Shown here in pieces: positions 18,141 to 27,835 of a DNA stretch of 64,000 nucleotides (the stretch's first letter is position 1; each line of letters opens with the position of its first letter). The translations under genes and the position numbers were made by a program. Under the pieces are notes generated by a model that was not told the DNA's origin, searched no databases, and saw only the letters and a list, made by a program, of their open reading frames with translations. The stretch is from Collibacillus ludicampi (GTDB lineage: Bacteria > Bacillota > Bacilli > Tumebacillales > BOQE01): assembly GCF_023705585.1 (NCBI RefSeq), contig NZ_BOQE01000001.1:186001-250000 (forward strand), given 5' to 3'.

Positions 18141-19075
18141 ACACTCACCCCATTTATTGGCATACAAACAATCTGATTGACGAACTGTTCTGCCTCGGTA
18201 CGGTTGCAGACTTGTGAACCTTCTTTGAGAACAGTAGCTACACCGCACGCATTGGCAAATACGAACGAAGCGAGCGCATCACCTGTTGATAAATACTTGG
18301 TCACAAATCCTGCTAAAGTCGCGTCCCCCGCACCGACGGTGCTTCTCGCCTCCACCTTCGGAGTAACCGCACGAAAGGCTCCCTGTTTGGACACATAAAG
18401 AGAACCTCTCTCGCCCAAAGAAACGAGGATATGCTTCACTCCTTGCGCCAATAGTTCCTGCGCGGTTCGCACAATCTCTCCTTCCGTTCGCAACTCAATA
18501 CCTGCCAATTGACTCAGTTCTTCCTCATTAGGCTTAATCAAATCGGGTTTTCCTGCAATCGATTCTTTCAACGCTTCACCCGAAGTATCGAGCGCGATAA
18601 ACACGTTCTTGCGAAGCGATTGAATGATCTTCCGGTAAACGATGGGATCCGTTTCGCCTGGTACGCTTCCCGCAAGAATGAGTGCATCCCCGTCTTCCAG
18701 CAATTGATCGATTTTGTTACATAAGCGAACCAGGTCCTCTTCATGAGGATGGGGCCCCGTACCATTGCATTGCGTCTCGGACTCCGGTGAGATGATTTTC
18801 ACGTTTGTGCGTGTTTCACCCGCGATCTTGATAAAGTCGGCAGGAATTTCTTTATGCTTGAGATCCGCCTGGAGCCATTCCCCGGTTGAACCGCCGATAA
18901 ATCCAGTCGCAACCGTTTTCATCCCCAAATTGTGTATCACTTTGGAAACGTTGATCCCTTTTCCCCCACTGTCTTTCCTCATGGAAGAAACGGAATTGAT
19001 TTCGCCTATACGTAAAACATCCACATTGAGTGTTAGGTCCACTGCCGGATTGAGAGTCACTGTTACGATTTTCAA
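18137..19075 (-). CDS. fruK: 1-phosphofructokinase
   Basis: I choose TTG at 19075 as the start (MKIVTVTLNPAVD) because AAAGGA lies nine bases upstream and the family begins here; a GTG at 19084 touches the ribosome site. The 312-residue PfkB kinase has SGGKGINVS near residue 35 and the catalytic GAGD in STVGAGDATLAG near residue 250. It converts fructose 1-phosphate to fructose 1,6-bisphosphate. The GAGDAT variant replaces the usual GAGDS, a tolerated change. Confidence 0.95.
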   Translation of the reverse strand: MKIVTVTLNPAVDLTLNVDVLRIGEINSVSSMRKDSGGKGINVSKVIHNLGMKTVATGFIGGSTGEWLQADLKHKEIPADFIKIAGETRTNVKIISPESETQCNGTGPHPHEEDLVRLCNKIDQLLEDGDALILAGSVPGETDPIVYRKIIQSLRKNVFIALDTSGEALKESIAGKPDLIKPNEEELSQLAGIELRTEGEIVRTAQELLAQGVKHILVSLGERGSLYVSKQGAFRAVTPKVEARSTVGAGDATLAGFVTKYLSTGDALASFVFANACGVATVLKEGSQVCNRTEAEQFVNQIVCMPINGVSV

Positions 19076-19080
19076 GTCCT

Positions 19081-19842
19081 TCACTCCTTTGCCTCCATGA
19101 CTGTAACACCGTTTTCTTCGAGCCAGGAGCGATCTTCATTGCTGATTCCTTCGTCCGTTATTACGATGTCGATTTCGCGGATGCCGGCGACGTGCGAGAG
19201 TGTGACTTTGCCGAATTTCGAACTGTCGATAAGCAAAACAACTTTACGAGCCGCGCGGATCATCGCTTGCTTCACAAATGCTTCTTGCATATCAGGCGTG
19301 GTCAGCCCTTCCTCCTGTGAAAGCGCGTTGATCCCTAAAAAACAGATGTCGACATGAAACCGTGATAAGAGCTCCAATGTCAACTCGCCCACCATCGCTT
19401 GAGTATTGGCTTTGAGCACGCCGCCGGTCACGAGAACGTTATATTGTTTCCCTCTGAGGATCTCGGCGACATTCAACCCGTTGGTGATGACACGAAGATG
19501 AGGAGTCTGAAGATGTCGGGCAAGTGCGGCCGTTGTCGTGCCTGCATCAATTATCAACGAGGTATGCTCTTCCACGAGGCTTGCCGCAAGTCTCCCGATT
19601 TTTTCCTTAGCTTCCGCAAACATGACCGATTTATCGAGATTGGAGGGTTCGTAAGTCATATGTTGGAGCAACACAGCCCCTCCATGTACCCTTTTAATCA
19701 AACCTTGTCTCTCCAACTCTTCCAGGTCACGCCGAATCGTTGATTCGGACGCAGTAAGCATTTTCATCAATTCGGATATACGAACCGATCCCTTCGTTCG
19801 TATTTCTTCCATAATGAAATGTTGCCTTTCAACACTTAAAAT
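19081..19842 (-). CDS. fruR: DeoR-family repressor of the fru operon, probable ATT start
   Basis: The product has an N-terminal DeoR helix-turn-helix (SESTIRRDLEELERQGLIKRVHGGA) and a sugar-phosphate sensor domain (DAGTTTAALA near residue 95). Family proteins begin at the residues LSVERQ; here GGGAGG is followed by TGATTGT and then ATT TTA AGT GTT GAA AGG, with no ATG, GTG or TTG in frame at that point. An upstream GTG at 19896 has no ribosome site and the ATG inside would cut the DNA-binding domain. I therefore infer an ATT start giving 253 residues. It leads fruR-fruK-fruA. Confidence 0.88.
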   Translation of the reverse strand: MLSVERQHFIMEEIRTKGSVRISELMKMLTASESTIRRDLEELERQGLIKRVHGGAVLLQHMTYEPSNLDKSVMFAEAKEKIGRLAASLVEEHTSLIIDAGTTTAALARHLQTPHLRVITNGLNVAEILRGKQYNVLVTGGVLKANTQAMVGELTLELLSRFHVDICFLGINALSQEEGLTTPDMQEAFVKQAMIRAARKVVLLIDSSKFGKVTLSHVAGIREIDIVITDEGISNEDRSWLEENGVTVMEAKE

Positions 19843-19854
19843 ACAATCACCTCC

Positions 19855-19945
19855 CGAAAGCGATTTCTTATAATGTATCACAAGGTTATCACACAATCAA
19901 TCATAATCATTCATATTCAATCATTACCATTCAATTTTCTATCAT
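19855..19945 (-). promoter_or_regulatory. fru operon control region
   Basis: On the minus strand, imperfect direct repeats TGATTGA / TGAATGA / TGATTGA occur four times at about 19893-19945, a layout typical of DeoR-type operators. Downstream, at 19855-19868, AGAAATCGCTTTCG resembles a cre site. The -10 is probably within ACATTATAAG. Assignment to FruR is by proximity only. Confidence 0.45.
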
Positions 19946-20010
19946 AAACTTTCAAAGACAAATCTGTACATTACGTAACTACCCTTTTGGCATTCTGGGT
20001 GCAGCGATTG

Positions 20011-20396
20011 CTATCTTGAAGATGAGTGCTTGGGTGGGTGTATCGCTTTGCGCTTGGGTTCGATGAAGGTCGTATTTGTGGCATATGATTTGCACTCATG
20101 CTCCGTGGAGGTCGTTTCAGCGGGTATATGCATTGCGCTTATGCTCCGTGAAGGTCGTCTCGCATGAAATCATAATCATATGTTGCGAGACGACCTTCAA
20201 AGTCGCTATTACGCGCAAAGCATATGCCCCTAAACTTCCGAAAGGAAGCGGAACGACCTTTCACTCACCTCTGGGCTGCAAAGCGATACAACCCACCCAA
20301 AAGCCAGTCCGATTATTTTGGCAGACTCAATCTTCTATTTCTACTCAAAAAAGTTTTCATCTTCTCATGGTGACGCTTGCATTATGAGGGACTACC
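20011..20396 (+). repeat. Modular palindromic repeat, longest single copy
   Basis: Starts CTATCTTGAAGATGAGTGC and ends GCATTATGAGGGACTACC. The left arm holds an outer unit and two inner units; the central stem is GGTCGTCTCGC / GCGAGACGACC around a loop of about 21 bases; the right arm ends with AAGCGATACAACCCACCC, complement of the left outer arm. It lies between the fruR control region and the selD terminator. Confidence 0.85.
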
Positions 20397-20397
20397 A

Positions 20398-20440
20398 AAA
20401 AAGAAAAGACAGTCATCGTGTATGATGACTGTCCAACTCG
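20398..20440 (-). terminator. Terminator after selD
   Basis: A perfect stem GACAGTCATC / GATGACTGTC with a six-base loop, followed on the minus strand by TTTTCTTTTTT. It sits a few bases past the selD stop. Confidence 0.9.
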
Positions 20441-20448
20441 TATATGAT

Positions 20449-21501
20449 TCACTTGACCACAATCCGTTTCGGATGGTCGCTGACAACCTCTCCGATGATC
20501 GCCGCTTCTGTGACACCTTTTCCGTGAAGCGCTTGAACAAGCGGTTCCGCATCACCCGCCGGTACCGATAAGAGAAGTCCGCCCGATGTCACCGCATCAC
20601 ATAGGATGTAGCGCATCGTCTCGTCGATATGTCCGGCATAATCCACATCGTCTTTCAACCAGTCGAAGTTGCGATGTGTGCCTCCGGGCATGATTCCCTG
20701 TTCCGCGAGGGAGCGTGTCTCGGGCAGCACGGGAACCCGATCCGCATGAATGACAATCCCTGCGCAGGAGCCGCGGGCCATTTCCATTGCGTGGCCGAGC
20801 AAGCCGAAACCGGTGATGTCCGTGCATGCGTGTATTTCAAAGCCATGAGCGACTTCGGAAGCGGTTTTATTCAAAGACGCCATCACTTGCTGCACGCGTT
20901 CGATCGCATCTTGCGATGCTTTTCCCCGTTTGATGGCCGTAGTCAAAATGCCTACGCCGATCGGTTTCGTCAAAATCAGCTTGTCGCCCGGGCATGCCCC
21001 GGCATTGGTCCATACCTTATCAGGATGAACGATGCCAGTCACAGCCATTCCGAACTTCGGATCACGGTCATCGATCGAATGACCTCCGATTATCACGGCC
21101 CCTGCTTCTTTCACTTTGTCGGCACCGCCACGCAAGATTTCCGCCAGAATCTTTTTATCCAATTTGCTAACCGGAAATCCTACGATGTTCAGTACGGTAA
21201 GCGGTTTGCCTCCCATCGCATAGACGTCAGACAACGCGTTTGCCGCAGCGATCGCGCCGAACATGTAGGGATCATCGACGATCGGAGTAAAATAGTCGAC
21301 CGTTTGCACGAGGGCTGTTTCCTCATTCAAACGATAGACCCCGGCATCATCGGAAGTGTCCAGTCCGACGATCACATCCGGATTGGGCATGTTTTTCGGT
21401 AGATGGCTCAAAACTTGAGCCAAATCGGCTGGGCCGATTTTGCAACCTCAGCCCGCTTTCTCAGTCAGCAATGTAAGCCGAACAGCTTCTTCAGGTGTCA
21501 T
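20449..21501 (-). CDS. selD: Selenide, water dikinase SelD with selenocysteine at residue 18
   Basis: The full gene starts at ATG 21501, four bases past the selA stop, and contains an in-frame TGA at 21450-21448. Read as Sec it gives TEKAGUGCKIGPADLAQVL, the exact SelD active-site context (G-C/U-G-C-K). Starting at the TTG just downstream would delete this catalytic loop. Total 350 residues, normal length; GGAPLTVLN-type and ITGFGLLGHAMEMARGS motifs follow. SelD makes selenophosphate from selenide and ATP. Two perfect hairpins follow the UGA. The lysine equivalent to the catalytic Lys20 of E. coli is present as K21. Confidence 0.93.
21405..21450 (-). promoter_or_regulatory. Candidate bacterial SECIS region of selD
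   Basis: Downstream of the UGA, minus strand: AAATCGGC pairs with GCCGATTT around a CCA loop (21440-21422), then GGCTCAA pairs with TTGAGCC around a GTT loop (21421-21405). The second loop begins with G about 34 bases after the UGA, inside the distance seen for bacterial SECIS elements; the first is closer but lacks the loop G. Either or both may bind SelB. Confidence 0.6.
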
Positions 21502-21505
21502 GCCG

Positions 21506-22918
21506 TCAACAGATGTTGGCGAACGCTCTGCGGACACTTTCAATGCATTCTTGGATTTCTCGTCTGAAGATTGTACGGACATCGAACAACAAAGCCTCCT
21601 TTCGAATCATCGCCATTACGGGGATATCCACAAGGCGCATCGCTTCTGCCAAAGCATTGAGTGAGAACTGACTGCTCTTCACAGCCACCAGTAAAGTCGG
21701 CAGCTCTTCCGTCGGTAAGCTGCCTCCTCCCACTTGCGAAACGCCATCGACCACCGACACGTTTGCTAGCTCGTGAAAGATCTTTCGCAAGCCGGATGCC
21801 AATTCTTCCGCAGCTTCTCTCAAGTCTTCAAATGAGCGGGTTAACATGTACAGAGTGGGAATTTCCCGGATCGCCTTCTCCTCGTCGAGATACAAGCGAA
21901 GGGTCGCTTCCAAAGCGGCTAACGTCAGTTTGTCCACCCGCAATGCACGCGTCAATTGGTTTCGTTTCAATCGCTTTATATATTCTTTTTTGCCGATAAT
22001 GATTCCTGCCTGTGTCGCTCCGAGCAGTTTATCTCCGGAAAACGAAATGATATCCACTCCCGCTTTCACGCTCTCGCTGACGGTCGGTTCATCTCCGATG
22101 CCATATTTCCTCAAATCGAGCAGTGAGCCAGAACCGAGATCTTCGTATACGGGAACGTTTCGCTCATGGGCGATGCGCACAAGCTCTTCCAGAATGGGCT
22201 GATGAGTGAACCCGACAATACGAAAATTACTGGTATGCACTTTCATCACCAGTGCGGTTTCTTCGTCGATCGCCCGTTCGTAATCATACCCGTGCGTCTT
22301 GTTCGTAGTACCCACTTCATGCAAAATCGCTCCAGATTCTGCCATCACTTCCGAGACGCGAAAAGAGCCGCCAATTTCAACGAGTTGCCCACGCGAAATC
22401 ACAACTTTTTTCCCTTTGGCCATCTCCCGCAAGACGAGCAAGACGGCTGCCGCATTATTGTTGACGACAAGCGCGGCTTCAGCTCCCGTCAGCCTGCAGA
22501 TCAAATCCTCGACATGCGCATAGCGAGTGCCTCTCTCCCCCGTATCCAAATTCAGTTCGAGGTTCGTATACCCGGAAGCTGTCTTAACGAGGATATCGAC
22601 CGCACTTGACGCCAGCGGGGCACGTCCCAAATTCGTATGTAAAACGACTCCTGTCGCGTTTATGACGCGCCGGTAATGTGTTTGATAGAGGAGCGTCAAT
22701 CTTCTTTCGACCGCCTCGACCAATTGCTCCATCGTCGGCGCTTGCTGTTCTTCCCCCGCAAGCATGCGATTGCGAATCGTAGTGATCACTTCCGATACCG
22801 TTTTCGAAACAAGCGTGTGACCATACTCTTGCAACAATGGTTCACATTCCGGTGAAACAATCACACGATGAACCGCAGGAAGGTTGCGCAAGAGTTGTTT
22901 TCGCGATTCGTTCGACAT
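21506..22918 (-). CDS. selA: L-seryl-tRNA(Sec) selenium transferase
   Basis: A 470-residue PLP enzyme: NATGVVLHTNLGRAPL near residue 80, and the PLP lysine in ISFSGDKLLGATQAG near residue 293. Length equals bacterial SelA. It converts Ser-tRNA(Sec) to Sec-tRNA(Sec) using selenophosphate made by SelD, whose gene follows after four bases. AAAGGGG precedes the ATG by eight bases. selB and selC are not in the window. Confidence 0.97.
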   Translation of the reverse strand: MSNESRKQLLRNLPAVHRVIVSPECEPLLQEYGHTLVSKTVSEVITTIRNRMLAGEEQQAPTMEQLVEAVERRLTLLYQTHYRRVINATGVVLHTNLGRAPLASSAVDILVKTASGYTNLELNLDTGERGTRYAHVEDLICRLTGAEAALVVNNNAAAVLLVLREMAKGKKVVISRGQLVEIGGSFRVSEVMAESGAILHEVGTTNKTHGYDYERAIDEETALVMKVHTSNFRIVGFTHQPILEELVRIAHERNVPVYEDLGSGSLLDLRKYGIGDEPTVSESVKAGVDIISFSGDKLLGATQAGIIIGKKEYIKRLKRNQLTRALRVDKLTLAALEATLRLYLDEEKAIREIPTLYMLTRSFEDLREAAEELASGLRKIFHELANVSVVDGVSQVGGGSLPTEELPTLLVAVKSSQFSLNALAEAMRLVDIPVMAMIRKEALLFDVRTIFRREIQECIESVRRAFANIC

Positions 22919-23133
22919 CCTGTTTCCCCTTTCAGGGTTTACTTCTCTTTTCCACTAATTGTACATGAATAGCTTTTCTGCGGCAAACATATAAGACGCA
23001 TCAAATTCCCTTGTCAACAAAACAATGAATAACGGATCAAAGCGGACCTTTTTTACACCAATAATGAAAGCATCCGCCTCAGATGTGCGGATGCGATGAA
23101 CAGATACTGATCTTCTTGTCATATTGCGTATAT

Positions 23134-23301
23134 TCAAATAGGTTCCAACTCTCTTGTTAGACCTTCTTCTCGCGCCACTTCTCTGACCGTCAAGATACGC
23201 TTTTTTACGCGATATGGGGCGCCCGAACATAACCGAGTCAAAGGATTCACCGATGTGCTCAACTCCGCATCATACTTGCAGCGTTCCCCATCCGCTTCCA
23301 T
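23134..23301 (-). CDS. Possible small protein (55 aa)
   Basis: A frame starting at ATG 23301 encodes a Cys-containing, charged peptide ending LTRELEPI. The same frame is open back to an ATG at 23382 that has an excellent GGAGG site, but a TGA (23337-23335) interrupts it after 15 codons. I do not recognise the protein. A hairpin GCATCCGC / GCGGATGC follows at 23069-23094. It could be a short gene with a weak ribosome site, a decayed gene, or nothing. Confidence 0.3.
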   Translation of the reverse strand: MEADGERCKYDAELSTSVNPLTRLCSGAPYRVKKRILTVREVAREEGLTRELEPI

Positions 23302-23398
23302 ACCTGCGATGCATGTATCGGTGAATGCCCGGATTCATGTGGACAAGATCAGAATCGCATGCAAGAGGTTATAAGCCAACATCGTGTTTCCTCCGTCT

Positions 23399-23587
23399 TT
23401 AGCTTTGAACATCGGTCAAATCGTTGCGCAGAATCGGGGCGCCGGCAGGAACGTTTTGTTCCACGACTCCGCCACCTTCATCCACCATTCGATCCATTCC
23501 TTCTTCCTTATCTTCTTCGGCCAAGTCGTTCAACACATTGCTAGATTCATTCACTTTGCGATTGATTTCTGGTTCCATAGGTTCCAT
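23399..23587 (-). CDS. Small acidic hypothetical protein (62 aa)
   Basis: Starts at ATG 23587 with GAGGAGGG seven bases upstream. The product, MEPMEPEINRK...DLTDVQS, is acidic (many Glu and Asp), has no Cys and no membrane segment, and looks largely unstructured. I do not recognise a family. It is divergent from acnA, whose start lies 200 bases away on the other strand. The strong ribosome site is the main support. Confidence 0.6.
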   Translation of the reverse strand: MEPMEPEINRKVNESSNVLNDLAEEDKEEGMDRMVDEGGGVVEQNVPAGAPILRNDLTDVQS

Positions 23588-23787
23588 ATGTATTCCCTCC
23601 TCATCGAATTATTCCGTCCTCCGCCGATACAACTTGAGTAACTTGGACATCTACAACTTTTATCATGGTTAAAACGGAACAGGTTATGTATCTTTTGTCA
23701 AATCACTCAGAAGACGATTAGTCGATTCCGATTTGGCACAGAATAGTCGAGTAAACAAAAATCGGACATAAAGTGAGGTTGATACTG

Positions 23788-26502
23788 TTGGTTCATAACC
23801 CTTTCTCTTCACTGTCAACTTTACATATAAACGGAAGGTCTTATCAGTACTACCGCTTGCAAGCGCTTGAAGAACAAGGGGTTGGGCCTGTTTCCAGGCT
23901 CCCTTTCACGATCAAAATCTTGTTGGAATCCGTATTGCGAAAAATGGACAATCGGGCGATCACCGAACAGCATGTTCGTCGTTTGGCCAATTGGGATCCA
24001 GCACCGAGCAATGGCGGTGAAGTGCATGAGGTTCCTTTTATGCCCGCCCGTATCGTCCTGCAAGATTTCACCGGTGTTCCTGCCGTCGTCGATTTGGCCG
24101 CCATGCGACAAGCGGTGCATGATCTAGGTGGAGAACCGTCGAAAATCAATCCTCTTGTCCCTGTTGACCTGGTGATCGACCACTCGGTACAGGTCGATTC
24201 TTTCGGCAGCGCCGATTCGCTCAGCAAAAACATTGAGATCGAATTCAAACGCAATGAAGAGCGTTACAAGTTTCTTCACTGGGCAACAAAAGCTTTTCAA
24301 AATTTCCGTGTGGTGCCACCGTCTGCAGGGATCGTGCATCAGGTCAATCTTGAATACTTAGCTTCCGTTGTACTGCAAAGACAGGATGGAGATGTACTAC
24401 AGGTCTATCCAGATTCTTTAGTCGGTACCGATTCTCACACAACGATGATTAACGGATTGGGTGTCCTTGGCTGGGGGGTAGGCGGGATTGAAGCGGAAGC
24501 GGGGATGCTTGGTCAGCCCTTGTACTTCGTCACCCCTGAGGTCATCGGTTTTCGCCTGACCGGACAACTTCCTGAAGGATCCACAGCCACCGACTTGGCA
24601 CTTACGATCACCAATATCCTTCGAAAAAAAGGGGTAGTCGGAAAATTTGTGGAATTTTTCGGGAAAGGATTAAGCACGATCAGCTTAGCCGATCGTGCCA
24701 CCGTCGCGAATATGGCTCCGGAATATGGTGCAACGATGGGCTTTTTCCCTGTTGACGAAGAGACATTGGATTATTTGCGCATGACGGGACGCAGTGAGGA
24801 ACACATTGCTCTTGTGGAAGCGTATACAAAGGCGCAAGGGTTGTTCCGGACAGACGAAACGCCCGATCCTCTTTTCTCTGATATCGTTGAACTCGATCTA
24901 TCGACTGTAATGCCTACCATGGCTGGACCGAGACGTCCGCAAGACCGCATCGATCTCACACACATGAAGGAGCGTTTTCAACAAGCGCTCGTGCAGCCGC
25001 TACGGGAAGGCGGATTTGGTTTAACGCCTGAACAAGCGGATAAAAAAGTGACAGTCAGACATGCAGACGGAACGACGGGCGAACTGACCAACGGTTCTGT
25101 TGTTATTGCAGCGATTACGTCTTGTACGAATACTTCCAACCCTTCAGTCATGCTCGCGGCTGGATTGTTGGCGAAAAAAGCGGTGGAAATGGGTTTGAAA
25201 CGGAATCCCAATGTGAAAACAAGCCTGGGTCCCGGTTCCCGTGTGGTCACCGATTACCTTGAGAAAGCGGGACTTCTTCCGTATCTTGAACAACTCGGCT
25301 TCCATGTTGTCGGTTATGGATGCACCACATGTATCGGAAACAGCGGTCCACTGATACCGGAAGTGGCGGAAGCGATTCGAGCCAATGAGTTGACTGTCAC
25401 TTCCGTCTTGAGCGGCAACCGAAATTTTGAAGGGCGCATCCACCCTCTTGTCAAAGCGAATTACCTGGCTTCGCCTCCGCTTGTCGTCGCCTATGCCCTG
25501 GCTGGAACGGTTAATTTCGATCCGTATAAAGACCCGATTGGTTTTGGAAAAGAGAATCAACCGGTTTTTTTGAAGGATATTTGGCCGAGCGGCGACGAAG
25601 TGGAAACAGCGATTCGCTCGTCGATCAGCCCCGAGATGTTCCGCAAACGGTACGAAAACGTACTGGAATTTAATGACCGTTGGAATGCGCTCCCCACTCC
25701 AGAAGGAGCTCTTTATGCTTGGGATCCGAACTCCACATATATTCAACAACCGGACTTTTTTGTCGGTTTGTCCCGGGATGTCAAACCGATTGAAGAGATT
25801 CGCGGCGCCTGTGTACTGGCCTTGCTTGGGGATTCGGTTACAACCGACCACATCTCTCCTGCTGGCGCAATTCCGCCCACTTCCCCGGCCGGAAAATACT
25901 TGATCGAAAAAGGAGTAAAACCTGAAGACTTCAACTCTTATGGTTCTCGTCGCGGAAATCATGAAGTGATGGTACGGGGGACGTTCGCCAATATCCGCAT
26001 TCGGAATCAAATGGCACCGGGAACAGAAGGCGGCTATACCACCGTTCCGACGAATGAAGTAATGACCATTTACGAAGCAGCGGTGAAGTATATGCATGAC
26101 AAACAACCTACGCTTGTCATTGCGGGGAAAGAGTACGGAACCGGTAGTTCCCGTGACTGGGCTGCGAAAGGAACTTATCTGCTTGGCGTGAAAGCGGTGA
26201 TCGCCGAAAGCTTCGAACGGATTCACCGCAGCAACTTGGTGGGAATGGGGGTCTTGCCGTTACAATTTGTTTCTGGTGAAAACAGAAACACACATGGAAT
26301 TACAGGTCAAGAAACGTTCGACATTATCGGACTGAACGATCAGATTCAACCGAACCAAAAAATACGCGTACGCATGACGAAACAGGATGGAACGGTTTCC
26401 GAATTCGATGTGATCATGCGCCTCGACAGCCAGATTGAGATCGACTATTACCGCAATGGGGGCATCCTGCAAACGGTCCTGCGCAATCTGATGACGAGCT
26501 AG
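23788..26502 (+). CDS. acnA: Aconitate hydratase AcnA
   Basis: About 904 residues from a TTG at 23788 ([12 protein letters not shown]), nine bases after AGTGAGG; a GTG at 23773 overlaps that site. The 4Fe-4S ligands are Cys446 in SCTNTSNP and Cys512/Cys515 in [23 protein letters not shown] and the C-terminal [13 protein letters not shown] swivel-domain motif are present. It isomerises citrate and isocitrate in the TCA cycle and, as in B. subtilis, may bind RNA when the cluster is lost. Transcribed alone on the plus strand. Confidence 0.97.
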   Translation: MVHNPFSSLSTLHINGRSYQYYRLQALEEQGVGPVSRLPFTIKILLESVLRKMDNRAITEQHVRRLANWDPAPSNGGEVHEVPFMPARIVLQDFTGVPAVVDLAAMRQAVHDLGGEPSKINPLVPVDLVIDHSVQVDSFGSADSLSKNIEIEFKRNEERYKFLHWATKAFQNFRVVPPSAGIVHQVNLEYLASVVLQRQDGDVLQVYPDSLVGTDSHTTMINGLGVLGWGVGGIEAEAGMLGQPLYFVTPEVIGFRLTGQLPEGSTATDLALTITNILRKKGVVGKFVEFFGKGLSTISLADRATVANMAPEYGATMGFFPVDEETLDYLRMTGRSEEHIALVEAYTKAQGLFRTDETPDPLFSDIVELDLSTVMPTMAGPRRPQDRIDLTHMKERFQQALVQPLREGGFGLTPEQADKKVTVRHADGTTGELTNGSVVIAAITSCTNTSNPSVMLAAGLLAKKAVEMGLKRNPNVKTSLGPGSRVVTDYLEKAGLLPYLEQLGFHVVGYGCTTCIGNSGPLIPEVAEAIRANELTVTSVLSGNRNFEGRIHPLVKANYLASPPLVVAYALAGTVNFDPYKDPIGFGKENQPVFLKDIWPSGDEVETAIRSSISPEMFRKRYENVLEFNDRWNALPTPEGALYAWDPNSTYIQQPDFFVGLSRDVKPIEEIRGACVLALLGDSVTTDHISPAGAIPPTSPAGKYLIEKGVKPEDFNSYGSRRGNHEVMVRGTFANIRIRNQMAPGTEGGYTTVPTNEVMTIYEAAVKYMHDKQPTLVIAGKEYGTGSSRDWAAKGTYLLGVKAVIAESFERIHRSNLVGMGVLPLQFVSGENRNTHGITGQETFDIIGLNDQIQPNQKIRVRMTKQDGTVSEFDVIMRLDSQIEIDYYRNGGILQTVLRNLMTS

Positions 26503-26508
26503 TAGATT

Positions 26509-26763
26509 TATTGAAAATAAGTGCTTGGGTGGATGTATCGCTTTGCGCTCATGCTCCGTGGAGGTCGTCTTTCAGGCATATGCTTTACGTTCGTGCTCCG
26601 TGGAGATCGTCTCGCATTGTTGCGAGACGATCTCCAAAGTCTCTATCTCACGCAAAGCATATGCCTCATTCACGTTTAAAGGAAGCGAGACGACCTACAA
26701 AATCGCTGTCTCACGTAAGCATTACGCCCACTCAAAAGACACTTTTCATCCTCTTGATGCCGC
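26509..26763 (+). repeat. Modular palindromic repeat after acnA
   Basis: Begins TTATTGAAAATAAGTGC seven bases past the acnA stop and ends at CTCTTGATGCCGC. It has two units in each arm and the shortest central loop of the family: GATCGTCTCGC and GCGAGACGATC flank only ATTGTT. It lies in the 3' region of acnA and beyond the trpS terminator. Confidence 0.85.
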
Positions 26764-26770
26764 ACACAGA

Positions 26771-26825
26771 AAAAGAACAACGCACCTTACCCGAAAGTTC
26801 AAAGGCAGGGTGCGTTTCGTTTTCG
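26771..26825. terminator. Bidirectional terminator between acnA and trpS
   Basis: AACGCACC pairs with GGTGCGTT; T-rich tracts follow on both strands. It stands just past the trpS stop (26831) and on the plus strand after acnA and the repeat. Confidence 0.8.
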
Positions 26826-26830
26826 ATATT

Positions 26831-27823
26831 TTACAATTGCAAGAATCCCATGCGTTCCCGCACTTTTTGCAGGGTTCTATTGGCGATCTCTCGCGCCTTT
26901 TTCGCTCCCTCGCGGAAGGCATCGACCGCTTCGCCCGATTCTAACAACCGATGGAATTTCGCTTGTATCGGTGTGAGTAGTTCCACGACAGAGTCCGCCA
27001 CTTCACGTTTGAGATCCCCATAACCTTTGCCCTGGTAACGGTTCACGATGCTTTCAATACTTTCTCCCGTACAGAGAGAGAGGATTTCCAGCAAATTGCT
27101 GATCCCCGGTTTCGCCTCTCGGTCATAGCGGATTTCTCGCTCCGAATCGGTCGTGGCCCGCGCAAATTTCTTCTTGATCTCTTCCGGTGTATCCAACAGG
27201 CTGATATAACTGTTCGGATTCGGGGAGCTCTTACTCATCTTTTTCGTCGGCTCATCGAGTGCCATGATTTTCGCCCCGATTTCCTCAATCCATGGTTCCG
27301 GAATGGTGAATGTGTCACCGTAATCACGATTGAAACGTTCCGCAAGATCACGCGTCAATTCGATGTGCTGCTTTTGGTCGATTCCAACCGGTACGCGTTC
27401 CGTTTGATAGAGCAAGATATCGGCAGCCATCAACGCAGGGTAAGTGAATAACCCGACACTGACAACGTCTGCGTTCGCCCCGCCCCCACTTTTATCTTTA
27501 AATTGTGTCATTCGCCCCAGTTCACCCATTCGTGCCACACATTGCAACATCCATGCGAGTTCCGTATGAGCAGAAACATGTGACTGCACGAATACGATCG
27601 CTTTCTCGGGATCGATCCCGCATGCCAAGTACATGGCACATGCCTCAATCGTCTGTCTGCGCAGTGCCTCGGGATCCTGCGGAACTGTGATCGCATGTTG
27701 ATCGACGATACAATACATGCATTCGTCAGTCTCTTGAATTTTCACAAAGCGGGACAAAGCCCCGAAATAATTTCCGAGTGTGAGTTTACCGCTCGGTTGA
27801 ATGCCGGAAAAGACTCGTGCCAT
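26831..27823 (-). CDS. trpS: Tryptophanyl-tRNA synthetase
   Basis: A 330-residue class I synthetase with the HIGH-equivalent region PSGKLTLGNYFG at residues 10-21 and KMSKS near residue 193. Upstream, in order on the minus strand, are a strong promoter, a T-box with a UGG specifier, its terminator, a modular repeat (28048-27836) and then GGAGG before the ATG. Expression should respond to uncharged tRNA-Trp. Confidence 0.97.
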   Translation of the reverse strand: MARVFSGIQPSGKLTLGNYFGALSRFVKIQETDECMYCIVDQHAITVPQDPEALRRQTIEACAMYLACGIDPEKAIVFVQSHVSAHTELAWMLQCVARMGELGRMTQFKDKSGGGANADVVSVGLFTYPALMAADILLYQTERVPVGIDQKQHIELTRDLAERFNRDYGDTFTIPEPWIEEIGAKIMALDEPTKKMSKSSPNPNSYISLLDTPEEIKKKFARATTDSEREIRYDREAKPGISNLLEILSLCTGESIESIVNRYQGKGYGDLKREVADSVVELLTPIQAKFHRLLESGEAVDAFREGAKKAREIANRTLQKVRERMGFLQL

Positions 27824-27835
27824 ACTAGATACCTC

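Noticed and set aside
22955-23230. 91-codon minus-strand frame next to selA
   Set aside because: Arg/Ser-rich translation of another frame of the small candidate gene and a hairpin; no ribosome site.
23335-23337. Third selenocysteine codon
   Set aside because: The in-frame TGA lacks a recognisable redox context and the product has no known family; kept only as a low-interest note.
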